From a virus, in IMG/VR virus record IMGVR_UViG_3300042362_000069, positions 1-33,641 of that record: a DNA stretch of 33,641 bases; one strand, given 5' to 3'. A model generated the notes under the pieces. That model saw only the letters and a program-made list of their open reading frames with translations, was not told the DNA's origin and ran no database searches. This document shows positions 14,803 through 21,656 of this stretch, one piece after another. Made by a program: the position numbers and the translations under genes. The first letter of the stretch is position 1; each line of letters begins with the position of its first letter.

Positions 14803-15102
14803 TGGCTTGCCTCGGTTGCCTCGACTGGCGTTGCATGAGCGGTGCGCACCCCGAAGCTCAGAGTTCACGTCACCTGGCAGAACATGGTCGGCTTGCCAAG
14901 GGTCGTTTGGGTCTGAGGGTTTGCCACATATCCAGCAGAGGATGGTGGAGTCCCTGACTCGTTTGGCGCGTGTGGCGTAGTCGCCTTGGTAATGAATGCG
15001 TTTCTTGTTTCGGCTGGCTTGCCATGCCTGTTGGCATGTGTTGCAGCGTTGGATGTTTTGTGTGAGTTGTCTGCACACTAGGCAGGGGCGTTGGATGGGC
15101 AT
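14800..15102 (-). CDS. HNH endonuclease
   Basis: This 100-residue protein starts at ATG 15102. It has a zinc-ribbon-like N-terminus (CLVC near residue 7, CNTC near 20) and a second pair CWIC near 56. Then comes DPWQADHVLPGDVNSELRG ending AHRSCNASRGN. The ADH, the following Asn and H-x-x-C-N match the HNH fold with a structural zinc. HNH proteins next to terminase genes assist packaging cleavage in HK97-like phages, which fits this location, one gene before terS. Free-standing homing activity cannot be excluded. Confidence 0.87.
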   Translation of the reverse strand: MPIQRPCLVCRQLTQNIQRCNTCQQAWQASRNKKRIHYQGDYATRAKRVRDSTILCWICGKPSDPNDPWQADHVLPGDVNSELRGAHRSCNASRGNRGKP

Positions 15103-15104
15103 GG

Positions 15105-17210
15105 TTACCAGAGTTCTGATTCGAGGTTGTCTTGATGGTCAAGTTGGTCAGGGTTGGGGTGGGCTGGGGTGGGGTTGGTGTCTAAGTGGTTCCGATTTTC
15201 TAGGGTTTCTGTTTGCGGTACGGAACCGCGTGTACCTATTCGGTACACACGCTGGTTCCTTTGTACACCATGGGCTGGATCAGGTGGTTCCGAAGTGGTT
15301 CCGAAGGTGGTTCCGAAATCGTTGGTGGTTCCGACTGGTTCCGTCCTTTGTGGTTGAGACTGGTTCAGGGGGTCTGGTCGGGGTTGTTTGCGACATTGGA
15401 TGGCTCGTCCGATGGCTGACTTGTGGCCTAGTGAGATGCCTTGGTCTTTGAGTTGGCGTATCACTTCGTTGACTCCGATGTTGATGGGGAATCCTAGTTC
15501 GTCTAGTCGGTTGGCTATTGCGATTTCTTTGACTGTCCAGCCTCGCTGCTCCTTCGAGCGGAGCCTGATGGTGATGACATCATCAAAGTCTTCAACGATG
15601 AGGCTGACGGTTTCTGGTACCCAGCTGATGCGTGTGTGGGTGCGCTTCAGGGTGAGGCCATCGTCAGACTTGTCGAGGCGGTACACGATGTCCACATCAT
15701 CGTTCTTGGCTGAGGAACCGCGTTGGCCTTGTTTCTTGCCACCGTCTTTGCCGGCGTGGTCTGTGCGTACACACGCAACGTTGGCACGTTTGAGGGCTAA
15801 GCCTGTGGTTCGTGCGAACTCACGGTAGGAGTCAGCAGAGTTCTCTTCACCATCAATGGCACGTCCTGTGGTATCTATCACTACAACCTCAGCCTTGGTG
15901 AGTTCTACGAGTTTGATGATGGCTGAGGCACCTTCGGTGGTGTTGAGTGAGGGGAGGTTTGGGATGAGTGCATAGTGGAGGTGGGATAGGTCGTCGTCTT
16001 CTGTGTATCCGAATTGTTCTAGGCGTTCGTATAGGTCGGCTTCAATCATTTCGTAATCCAAATACAGGCAATGGACTGGTGGTTGGGCTGGTTGTCCGAG
16101 GATTGGTTTGCCGGAGGCGAGTGCTGCGACGACGTTGAGTGTGAGCCAGGACTTCCCTGTCTTCGCTGAGGCATACAGCGCGGTCTGTCGGCCTTTGGCG
16201 ATGAGTGGTTTGGCTAACCATTCTTCTGTTGCATGTTCTAACGACCAGAAGGTTTTCCAGTCCACCAACATCGAGAGCATTTCGTCGGGTGTGGGGATTG
16301 GGGTGGTTGGTTCGGCTTTGCCTTCAGAGGTTGCTAGGAACGCTTGTGAGGCTTGTTTCCAGTCTCCGCCATGCTTTGATGCTGCATAGTATCCGAAGCG
16401 GTTGTAGCCCCCTTCGGGTAGCCAAGGGATGGAGCTGGTGAAGACGATGAGTGCGTCGTTGCCGTTGTGTCCGATGGTTGCGCTGGTGCCGTCGCGTGGG
16501 TCTTTGCCTGGGCGAACCCAATGCTGTTCACCATGACGGTCAGTCTTAGCGAGTGTCCAGCCGTCGGGGATGAGTAGCTGTTCCCATGTGGTCTTGGCGT
16601 TGTAGCGCGCTGATGGTGTGTTGGGGTCTGTGAGGAATGAGTCGGGTTGGCCTTGGGGTTTAACCATCTCTGGTTGTTTGGTTAAGAGTTTGACGAGCCA
16701 GTCTGGGGCTTTGGCTGGTTTGCGTTCATGTGGGCTGAACCCGTCTTCCCATTGGTAGGCACGTCCGTTTGGGTGGATGGTTGGGGCTGCGAGGACTTGG
16801 CCTCCGGTACCTCGGATATCGAGACCTACGCCGAGCCTGCTTCCAGCGTCGTTGCGTATGTCTTTATCACAATAGAAGTACAGGTGTTGTCCACCGCTAC
16901 CTGTGATTGCTGTAACTGTTTCGGGTAGCTGACCATACTTTTCTTGTAGGTCGTGCAGGGTGTCTGAGCCTTTGTATTCATCCCTATCGTCCACGTCGAG
17001 AACAAAGATGCGTCCGTGTTTGGTTTGCCCTGTGGCGATACCAATTCCGTATCCTGAGTATTGGCTGGTGAACCAGTCGTTGACAACATGGATGTCGTTG
17101 CTGGCTTTGTCTTGCCATGCGTTCATCGGTGGATACTTCTCACCAGGCTTGATAGGTATCACCCTGATACCTAGCTCAGCGAGTTTGATTGCTTCTTCAC
17201 GCATCGTCAC
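15105..17210 (-). CDS. Primase-polymerase/helicase replication protein
   Basis: The 701-residue protein starts with GTG 17210 (GTGA overlap with the previous stop, GGAG at good spacing). An in-frame ATG lies six bases on. Residues 1-165 are a prim-pol domain: D72-x-D74 in FVLDVDD, His109 in SGGQHLYF, and LDIRGTGGQVLAAP. A RecA/RepA-type ATPase follows with Walker A ASAKTGKS at 347-354 and Walker B VVVID at 442-446, plus DHAGKDGG at 484. A winged-helix-like region (about 570-610) leads to a disordered, charged tail. It should prime and unwind phage DNA. The tail is encoded by repeat-rich DNA that looks like an origin. Confidence 0.9.
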   Translation of the reverse strand: MTMREEAIKLAELGIRVIPIKPGEKYPPMNAWQDKASNDIHVVNDWFTSQYSGYGIGIATGQTKHGRIFVLDVDDRDEYKGSDTLHDLQEKYGQLPETVTAITGSGGQHLYFYCDKDIRNDAGSRLGVGLDIRGTGGQVLAAPTIHPNGRAYQWEDGFSPHERKPAKAPDWLVKLLTKQPEMVKPQGQPDSFLTDPNTPSARYNAKTTWEQLLIPDGWTLAKTDRHGEQHWVRPGKDPRDGTSATIGHNGNDALIVFTSSIPWLPEGGYNRFGYYAASKHGGDWKQASQAFLATSEGKAEPTTPIPTPDEMLSMLVDWKTFWSLEHATEEWLAKPLIAKGRQTALYASAKTGKSWLTLNVVAALASGKPILGQPAQPPVHCLYLDYEMIEADLYERLEQFGYTEDDDLSHLHYALIPNLPSLNTTEGASAIIKLVELTKAEVVVIDTTGRAIDGEENSADSYREFARTTGLALKRANVACVRTDHAGKDGGKKQGQRGSSAKNDDVDIVYRLDKSDDGLTLKRTHTRISWVPETVSLIVEDFDDVITIRLRSKEQRGWTVKEIAIANRLDELGFPINIGVNEVIRQLKDQGISLGHKSAIGRAIQCRKQPRPDPLNQSQPQRTEPVGTTNDFGTTFGTTSEPPDPAHGVQRNQRVYRIGTRGSVPQTETLENRNHLDTNPTPAHPNPDQLDHQDNLESELW
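15186..15343. repeat. Iteron-like direct repeats, candidate replication origin
   Basis: Five exact copies of GTGGTTCCGA (plus strand) start at 15186, 15284, 15295, 15307 and 15325. A shorter TGGTTCCG starts at 15336, TGGTTCC at 15253, and an inverted CGGAACC at 15221. From 15284 on, starts are 11, 12, 18 and about 11 bases apart, near one helix turn. The cluster lies in the coding DNA for the disordered tail of the replication protein, like the iterons inside lambda gene O. Origin function is inferred. Confidence 0.65.
15230..15248. repeat. Inverted repeat in the candidate origin
   Basis: GTGTACC at 15230-15236 and GGTACAC at 15242-15248 form a perfect seven-base inverted repeat with a five-base centre, lying between iteron copies. 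A related GTACACC follows at about 15263. It could be a dimeric protein-binding site. Confidence 0.5.
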
Positions 17211-17458
17211 GATGCCAACTCCACTTCATCGAACCAGTTTGACCAAATCTCTGATGGGTGTTTACCGAGTAGGCAAGCGTATTTGTCTGCACGCCATTGG
17301 TCTAGGTAGGTGTTGCCTTCACGCCATGTTTGGATTGCAGCTCTACCGACACCGAGGCGTTCACCGATGGTTGATGCCCACATGTCTTCAGGGAATTGTT
17401 TGAGTAATGCTGTGGTGGGATAGTTGTATCCCTTGTTGAGTCGTTGTTTAGTTTTCAT
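17207..17458 (-). CDS. Helix-turn-helix DNA-binding protein
   Basis: ATG 17458 (83 residues) has a strong GGAGGG site and forms TAATG with the methyltransferase stop, so I prefer it over the longer frame. The core WASTIGERLGVGRAAIQTWREG reads as a helix-turn-helix (IGERLGV then a recognition helix). The C-terminal part RADKYACLLGKHPSEIWSNW resembles small phage DNA-binding proteins with a HPSEIW motif. It overlaps the primase gene start by four bases. It may regulate this operon or help replication start. Confidence 0.75.
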   Translation of the reverse strand: MKTKQRLNKGYNYPTTALLKQFPEDMWASTIGERLGVGRAAIQTWREGNTYLDQWRADKYACLLGKHPSEIWSNWFDEVELAS

Positions 17459-18981
17459 TATCCCTCCAAGGATGTTTGTAGTTTCATGAGCTGCTTGCCA
17501 ATCCACTCAGCGACAGGTGAGGCGACTCCGTTACCGCATTGTTTATAGCGGTGAGTGTCAGCCTGCTCAGTACCATCAGCCTTGTAACGGGTGTGGTCAT
17601 CAGGCCAACCCATGAGGCGTTCACATTCCAACGGGGTTAGTCGACGTACAGCCATTGATGGCTCGGCGACTAGGTGTTCACCGCGTGACGATGGGACACC
17701 GCCTGAACCACCACTACGCAAAGTTCCAGCAACTTCACCTTCAAGCAGTACACCTGTTGATTGTTTGGTGCCTGCTCGTAAAGCGTGATGGGTTTCGTTG
17801 ATGCTGTCGTTGTATTCATCGTAAGCAACAGCGTTGACATGGGTTGAGGTGAGTGTTGCCATAGGGTCACCATCGTTACCAATACCTAAGCCTTGACGGT
17901 TTTGTGCATCATGTTTCTCTGGGTCACGCAAAGCGTTCCGAGTATCAATCGGGTAAGCAACAGCATGAATGTCGGTACCGGTCAGGGTGAACATTGGGTC
18001 ACCTTCTTCGGTGTGTCCTTTACCTGCTGGGCCGTTCTGAGGTTGGCGACCAATCACATTTCCTTGAATACCGTAAGCAACTGATGGTGCTGATTGCGCA
18101 CGACGCGACTTCACATATGGTTCAACTACGACTTTGTTTTCGTTGACATATTGGGAACCAACACCTTTGTAATCTCTAGCTGCTAAAGCACCAACGATTT
18201 CTTCATCCTCTACAACCATGTTGTAATACTCCGAACCACTTGGCCCTCCTGAACCTTTTGACCATTTGGAAGTTACGGAAGTTCTAAGGATGTCACCGTT
18301 GTCGGTGCTTCCAGCTGCCCATTGACCACTTGCTCCAATGCTTTCTGAAGTCTCGCTGGCAGCACTTTTCCTCTTCGGTTTGCCCTTCGTAATATCCCTT
18401 GGCAAGCTTTCGCGGATAGGTAGTAACGGGTTGGGACAGTTTGAGGCGGTTGCAGAATTGAAGATAGCGATGCAGAAGACTCTTCTGCGTCGTTGGGGGA
18501 TTCCGAAGTGTTGTGCATCCAAGAGTCCCCATTCGATGACCATCGCCCCTGCTTTAGCCATTTCGTCAATGATGACTCCGAAGTCAGCACCTCTGTTGGA
18601 AGATAATGCTCCTGCGACGTTTTCCCAAATAGAGATTTTTGGATATTCATTGTTCGTTTCCTTTCGTAGTTCGTTGATGATTCGTATGCCTTCATGGAAT
18701 AAGCCTGATCGTTCACCTTCTAGTCCGGCTCGTTTGCCTGCGACTGAGAGGTCTTGGCATGGGCTGCCCCATGCAACAACATCTGGTGGTGTTCCGTGTC
18801 GCAGGATTTCTTTTGCTGTGAGTGTTGAGATGTCACCCCATTTTGGTACTTGAGGCCAATGGCGTTCAAGGATTGATGTGGCGTGTTTGTCCCATTCGCA
18901 TTGGTAGATGGTTTTCATGCCAGCGTTTTCTAGTCCGAGGTCAAAGCCTCCGACACCGCTGAACAAGCTGAGTACATTCAT
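17458..18981 (-). CDS. DNA cytosine-5 methyltransferase
   Basis: This 507-residue enzyme starts at ATG 18981 after AGGAGGG. It has the C5 motifs in order: FSGVGGFDLGL (I, 7-17), SPCQ with catalytic Cys75 (IV), ENVAGA (VI, 120-125), QRRRR (VIII, 163-167), the RRLTPLECERLMGWPD segment (IX, about 445-460) and QCGNGVA (X, 480-486). The target-recognition region between VIII and IX is long, nearly 280 residues. It holds repeated units such as GDPMFTLTGTDIHAVAY (326-342) and GDPMATLTSTHVNAVAY (370-386). It probably protects phage DNA from host restriction. The long region may allow more than one target sequence. Confidence 0.93.
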   Translation of the reverse strand: MNVLSLFSGVGGFDLGLENAGMKTIYQCEWDKHATSILERHWPQVPKWGDISTLTAKEILRHGTPPDVVAWGSPCQDLSVAGKRAGLEGERSGLFHEGIRIINELRKETNNEYPKISIWENVAGALSSNRGADFGVIIDEMAKAGAMVIEWGLLDAQHFGIPQRRRRVFCIAIFNSATASNCPNPLLPIRESLPRDITKGKPKRKSAASETSESIGASGQWAAGSTDNGDILRTSVTSKWSKGSGGPSGSEYYNMVVEDEEIVGALAARDYKGVGSQYVNENKVVVEPYVKSRRAQSAPSVAYGIQGNVIGRQPQNGPAGKGHTEEGDPMFTLTGTDIHAVAYPIDTRNALRDPEKHDAQNRQGLGIGNDGDPMATLTSTHVNAVAYDEYNDSINETHHALRAGTKQSTGVLLEGEVAGTLRSGGSGGVPSSRGEHLVAEPSMAVRRLTPLECERLMGWPDDHTRYKADGTEQADTHRYKQCGNGVASPVAEWIGKQLMKLQTSLEG

Positions 18982-19022
18982 GTTTTGCCCTCCTAAAGGC
19001 TTGAGTGTTGTGAGTGTAACTG

Positions 19023-19262
19023 TTATTCGTCTTCGTCTTCGCGATGGTTGAATGACCGGGCGATCCGATACTTTTCGGCTGCGCTGGCTGATTCGAGTAG
19101 GCCGAGGCTGGTTGAGGCGGTTTGGTTGCGTAGGGTGGTGACCCAGAATGATTGGTCGCCGTTGATGCGTTCAATGTTGGCGATGACAACGTATCCGGTG
19201 CAGAGTCCTTGGGCTGATGCTTCTATGAATTCTGCGATTGGGTCTTCGTAGTCATTCGTCAA
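19023..19262 (-). CDS. Conserved-looking small phage protein
   Basis: The only start covering the full domain is TTG 19262, giving 79 residues. The protein reads DPIAEFIEASAQGLCTGYVV, then IERINGDQSFWVTTLRNQ and a helix SLGLLESASAAEKYRIARSF, ending in acidic residues. This is a compact alpha/beta pattern like other short early phage proteins, but I do not recognise a function. It overlaps the end of a 30-residue gene by 11 bases and lies 41 bases before the C5 methyltransferase. Start choice is uncertain. Confidence 0.6.
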   Translation of the reverse strand: MTNDYEDPIAEFIEASAQGLCTGYVVIANIERINGDQSFWVTTLRNQTASTSLGLLESASAAEKYRIARSFNHREDEDE

Positions 19263-19344
19263 AGTCGTCTGGCTTGTCTCCGCATAACGGTTTGGTTGGT
19301 AGTGCGCGTTGCGGGATGCAGGGGCAGAGTCGGGCTTGGGTCAT
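19252..19344 (-). CDS. 30-residue Cys-containing micro-protein
   Basis: This frame starts at ATG 19344, sharing ATGA with the stop of the zinc-finger-like gene, and ends at 19252. It has CPC near the N-terminus and one more Cys, then an acidic DKPDDFDE end. Its support is the four-base overlap shared with neighbouring genes of the train and the way it fills the gap exactly. With only 30 residues it may be a chance frame used for coupling to the next gene. Confidence 0.4.
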   Translation of the reverse strand: MTQARLCPCIPQRALPTKPLCGDKPDDFDE

Positions 19345-19511
19345 GCTTGCTCAAAGATGGTGTAGTCGGCATGGCTCATTTTGAGCATCCGTCCGTCTGG
19401 TTGGATTGCGATCCATGTTGGCGCGTCAGGGTCACATAGGCAGCCTTCAAGGGTTTTGGTGTCATGGTTGACCATCGCACCACATTTGTTGCATTGGACA
19501 CGGTAAATCAT
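19341..19511 (-). CDS. Small zinc-ribbon-like protein
   Basis: I choose ATG 19511 (56 residues), which overlaps the stop of the membrane micro-peptide by ATGA, over the TTG at 19523. The sequence MIYRVQCNKCGAMV then LEGCLCDPDAPTWI has C-x-x-C and C-x-C pairs, enough to bind one zinc ion. After that comes MLKMSHADYTIFE. It may bind nucleic acid or protein. There is no close family I can name. Confidence 0.65.
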   Translation of the reverse strand: MIYRVQCNKCGAMVNHDTKTLEGCLCDPDAPTWIAIQPDGRMLKMSHADYTIFEQA

Positions 19512-19570
19512 TTGGTGAGCCAAACATAGGTTCCGAAAAGGATGATGGCTACGACGAGCAGGTTGTTCAT
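19508..19570 (-). CDS. 20-residue single-span membrane peptide
   Basis: ATG 19570 overlaps the stop of the preceding coiled-coil gene (ATGA), and its own TGA overlaps the ATG of the next gene in the same way. The peptide is one hydrophobic helix (residues 3-18, LLVVAIILFGTYVWLT) with a short polar start and a final Lys. Two exact four-base overlaps on a frame this small argue that it is translated. If real it is a very small membrane peptide. It has no known counterpart that I can name. Confidence 0.5.
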   Translation of the reverse strand: MNNLLVVAIILFGTYVWLTK

Positions 19571-19740
19571 TGTTTGCCCCATAGTTCTTGTTGTGTGGTG
19601 TGTAACTCTGATTTGATTGAGTCCAGTTCGTTGCGTAATGACTCGATAAGGCTGGTGGCCTCGTTCAACATGTGTACCAGCTCGTTGCGTTCATAGCCAA
19701 GCATGAACAGGTCTAAGGCAAGTTCGTTGTCACGGCTCAT
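19567..19740 (-). CDS. Small coiled-coil protein
   Basis: ATG 19740 (57 residues) shares ATGA with the stop upstream, which favours it over a longer frame. The protein is almost all helix with a coiled-coil rhythm (MLNEATSLIESLRNELDSIK, then SELHTTQQELWGKQ). It is one of three or four short coiled-coil proteins in this gene train. They may pair with each other. No function is recognised. Confidence 0.65.
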   Translation of the reverse strand: MSRDNELALDLFMLGYERNELVHMLNEATSLIESLRNELDSIKSELHTTQQELWGKQ

Positions 19741-19976
19741 CGTCGCTCCAGTTGTATTGGTGGTGACCAGGTTGAGTCCCATGCGGAACCTGGCTTGGTT
19801 GCAACCCTGAGCGTACCGTCTTCTTCGAGGCTGACGAGGAGGTAGATGCCTCCGGCTAGGGCGGCTGAGGTGATGTCGTGGGACTTAATGTGTCCTACCC
19901 AGTTTGCCATCATGTCACGGTTGGCGAGGATGGTGATTGTTGAGGGTGCGTCTGGGAAGTTTTCTGTTGGGTTCAT
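19737..19976 (-). CDS. Small early protein of unknown function
   Basis: ATG 19976 (79 residues) overlaps the previous stop by ATGA. It has an N-terminal polar part, a middle ANRDMMANWVGHIKSHDITS then AALAGGIYLLVSLEEDG, and an end DSTWSPPIQLERR. The pattern suggests one small alpha/beta domain. Function unknown. Position between two ATGA-linked genes supports it as real. Confidence 0.65.
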   Translation of the reverse strand: MNPTENFPDAPSTITILANRDMMANWVGHIKSHDITSAALAGGIYLLVSLEEDGTLRVATKPGSAWDSTWSPPIQLERR

Positions 19977-20212
19977 GGGTTTACCTTTTGTGGGTTGATG
20001 TCTGTCCATTTGCCGTTGATGCTTGTGAAGCAAAGTGATTCGGTTAGGCCGTAGGTGATGAAGGTGGTTTGTTGTTCGGTGATTTCAGCGAATTTGGTGC
20101 AAGCTTCACGTTTGTCGTTGACTGCTTTCCATCCTGCGATGGTGAGTGCTGCGACGATGATGATTGTGGTGAGCGCTATACCGCTGAATACGTCAATGAA
20201 TCTATCGGTCAC
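19973..20212 (-). CDS. Small membrane protein with one N-terminal span
   Basis: Start is GTG 20212 (79 residues): GGGAGG lies six bases before it, far better than the ATG at 20233 or the TTG at 20257. A hydrophobic helix (FSGIALTTIIIVAALTIAGW, about residues 8-27) is followed by a soluble part with two cysteines (EACTKF, SLCFTS). The soluble part probably faces the outside. It may be an early membrane protein acting on the host, but no motif tells which. Confidence 0.7.
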   Translation of the reverse strand: MTDRFIDVFSGIALTTIIIVAALTIAGWKAVNDKREACTKFAEITEQQTTFITYGLTESLCFTSINGKWTDINPQKVNP

Positions 20213-20393
20213 GAATGACCTCCCGTAGTTCATCGTTCTCAACCAGTAGTTCTTCAACTTGGTTCTTTAGTTCGTTCATCATCAGGTTGAGTGTTTCAAT
20301 GCGTCTCATGGCTGAGGTGAGCGCAATGTCTTTGATACCGACTTTTACTTCTAGGTCTTTGATGATGCCAGCAACCTTGTCAGAGAGAATCAT
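20202..20393 (-). CDS. Coiled-coil small protein
   Basis: ATG 20393 (63 residues), five bases after the previous stop. The sequence has long helical heptads (AMRRIETLNLMMNELKNQVE, then ELLVENDELREVIRDR). The last 11 bases overlap the next gene and carry its ribosome site. Function unknown. Likely partners are the other coiled-coil proteins of this operon. Confidence 0.65.
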   Translation of the reverse strand: MILSDKVAGIIKDLEVKVGIKDIALTSAMRRIETLNLMMNELKNQVEELLVENDELREVIRDR

Positions 20394-20398
20394 TGGAC

Positions 20399-20608
20399 TC
20401 ACAGTTCGGCTCCTTGGGCTAGGTACACGCGCAAGCGTGAGATGTCTGAGCTGGCTTGGACAAGTGCGACGCGACATGATTCGAGTTCACGGAACAGGGA
20501 GTCCGCTGTGTCTTTGTAGTTGTCACGTTCCTCAGTCACCCTGGCAAGGGCGTTCGTTAGGTCGTTGACTCGCAGCTCTAACTCTGCGAACTGGATACTG
20601 TCAATCAT
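20399..20608 (-). CDS. Coiled-coil small protein
   Basis: ATG 20608 (69 residues) has GGAGG eight bases upstream and shares ATGA with the 43-residue gene before it. The protein is one helix with coiled-coil spacing (LELRVNDLTNALARVTEERD onward to SDISRLRVYLAQGAEL). Function unknown. Confidence 0.68.
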   Translation of the reverse strand: MIDSIQFAELELRVNDLTNALARVTEERDNYKDTADSLFRELESCRVALVQASSDISRLRVYLAQGAEL

Positions 20609-20736
20609 TTCTTTTGCCTCCTAGCAATTTCTATTTTGAGTGCTTCAATGGTTTTGAAGAGTCGTTCTTGGTCGCCTTGACCGACGAAACTTTTCTCAAG
20701 AAACGCAATCGCGTTCTTTAGGTCTTGGATTGTCAC
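20605..20736 (-). CDS. 43-residue helical micro-protein
   Basis: This gene starts with GTG 20736 behind a strong AAGGAG (six-base spacing) and ends TGA inside the next ATG (ATGA). The product is helical and charged (IQDLKNAIAFLEKSF, then ERLFKTIEALKIEIARRQKK). It is the first gene after the hairpin at 20759-20813. The good ribosome site and the overlap make it convincing in spite of its size. Function unknown. Confidence 0.7.
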   Translation of the reverse strand: MTIQDLKNAIAFLEKSFVGQGDQERLFKTIEALKIEIARRQKK

Positions 20737-20758
20737 CTTGTTCTCCTTGGATAAGTGC

Positions 20759-20813
20759 GACAGGTTGGGTACCGCAGGGGGTTGATGGGGGTCAACTCGA
20801 TACCCAACCTGTC
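20759..20813 (-). other. Long intergenic hairpin between SSB-like gene and the small-gene train
   Basis: A perfect 13-base inverted repeat (20759-20771 with 20801-20813) encloses a smaller one (GTTGA 20781-20785 with TCAAC 20792-20796). On the minus-strand transcript no U-tract follows. It could be a weak terminator, an RNase processing site or a protein-binding site setting the expression of the small genes. Confidence 0.65.
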
Positions 20814-20832
20814 ACGATTTATTGATGTGGGT

Positions 20833-21234
20833 TTACCACATTGATTCTGAGTCATCCTTCACGGCTGGCTCAACTTTGGCTTTGTACAACTTTGGTGCGT
20901 TAAAGGCTTTTGATTTCTTTTCGCCATCACCTGTGTACTTGACGGTCAACTTGGTTCCAATCATGGTGCTGGCACCGATGGCTTGAGCTGCTTCACGGAT
21001 GGCCTTGACCATCGCTCCACGCGCCCACAAGTTACCGATCCCGTCGGCTGTGTTAAGGGTGAATACGAAGACGTATCGCACGTCGCCGTTGTCCCAAGTT
21101 TTGACTGTTCCAGCAGGGTCACGGTCTTCGAGTTTCTTAACCTCGATTACTGTGCCGGTGTGGGTGTCGTTGACATTCTCAAACTTGAGTGCAGGATATT
21201 TACTGCCCCCGTCGCTAAGGAATATGTCTGTCAT
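20833..21234 (-). CDS. Putative single-strand DNA-binding protein
   Basis: ATG 21234 (133 residues) has AGGAG eight bases upstream, overlapping the previous stop by ATGA. The protein has an OB-fold-like strand order (HTGTVIEVKKLEDRDPAGTV, DVRYVFVFTLNTADG, LWARGAMVKAIREAAQAIGA, GTKLTVKYTGDGEK). It ends in an acidic tail with a terminal aromatic (DDSESMW), a common feature of SSBs. It follows a recombination nuclease and precedes replication genes. The role is inferred from fold pattern and context. Confidence 0.6.
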   Translation of the reverse strand: MTDIFLSDGGSKYPALKFENVNDTHTGTVIEVKKLEDRDPAGTVKTWDNGDVRYVFVFTLNTADGIGNLWARGAMVKAIREAAQAIGASTMIGTKLTVKYTGDGEKKSKAFNAPKLYKAKVEPAVKDDSESMW

Positions 21235-21656
21235 GATGCTTTCTCCTCTATGTGGAATTGATTGGTTTCTGGGATATAAATCAGGTTCAGCAAGTCGCGT
21301 GCGATGCCGTGACAAGCGTTAGCGAATCGCTGTGCTTGTTTCACGTCAAGGTTTGCTAATGCTTCACCTGGTTTGCTGTATTTTTGCGAGGTGATTTGGG
21401 AACAAATGTCCTTCACCAAGTCTTCATCGAATTGGCCTGAGTCGAACAGAAGGAATAACCCTCTGGCGATTTCAAACCTTCGAAGAGATTTTGTTTCCTT
21501 CAGGCTGATGCTACGACCAGCGAGTTCGGCCTGTGTAATGACCATTGCCATACGCGCCCTGTCAGCACCTTGGATGCTGTTGAGCCGTTCACGAAGATAA
21601 GTGACCGCCTGCTCATCACCAGGTTCAGTTAGTTCACGACCCTCAATGGCGTTCAT
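21231..21656 (-). CDS. Helical protein of the recombination operon, unknown function
   Basis: ATG 21656 (141 residues) is joined by ATGA overlaps to the nuclease before it and the SSB-like gene after it. The sequence is mainly helical: QAVTYLRERLNSIQGADRAR, MAMVITQAELAGRSISLK, then a region LANLDVKQAQRFANACHG. I recognise no catalytic motif. Tight coupling with nuclease and SSB-like genes suggests a partner in recombination or replication. Confidence 0.7.
   Translation of the reverse strand: MNAIEGRELTEPGDEQAVTYLRERLNSIQGADRARMAMVITQAELAGRSISLKETKSLRRFEIARGLFLLFDSGQFDEDLVKDICSQITSQKYSKPGEALANLDVKQAQRFANACHGIARDLLNLIYIPETNQFHIEEKAS

Noticed and set aside
14694-14849. Longer N-terminus for the ParB-methyltransferase
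   Set aside because: The added 52 residues are low-complexity and read through the GC-rich hairpin; ATG 14693 has a ribosome site and starts right before the ParB-like fold.
18273-18716. Second open frame inside the C5 methyltransferase
   Set aside because: No ribosome site and no protein-like pattern, while the methyltransferase motifs continue through the region.
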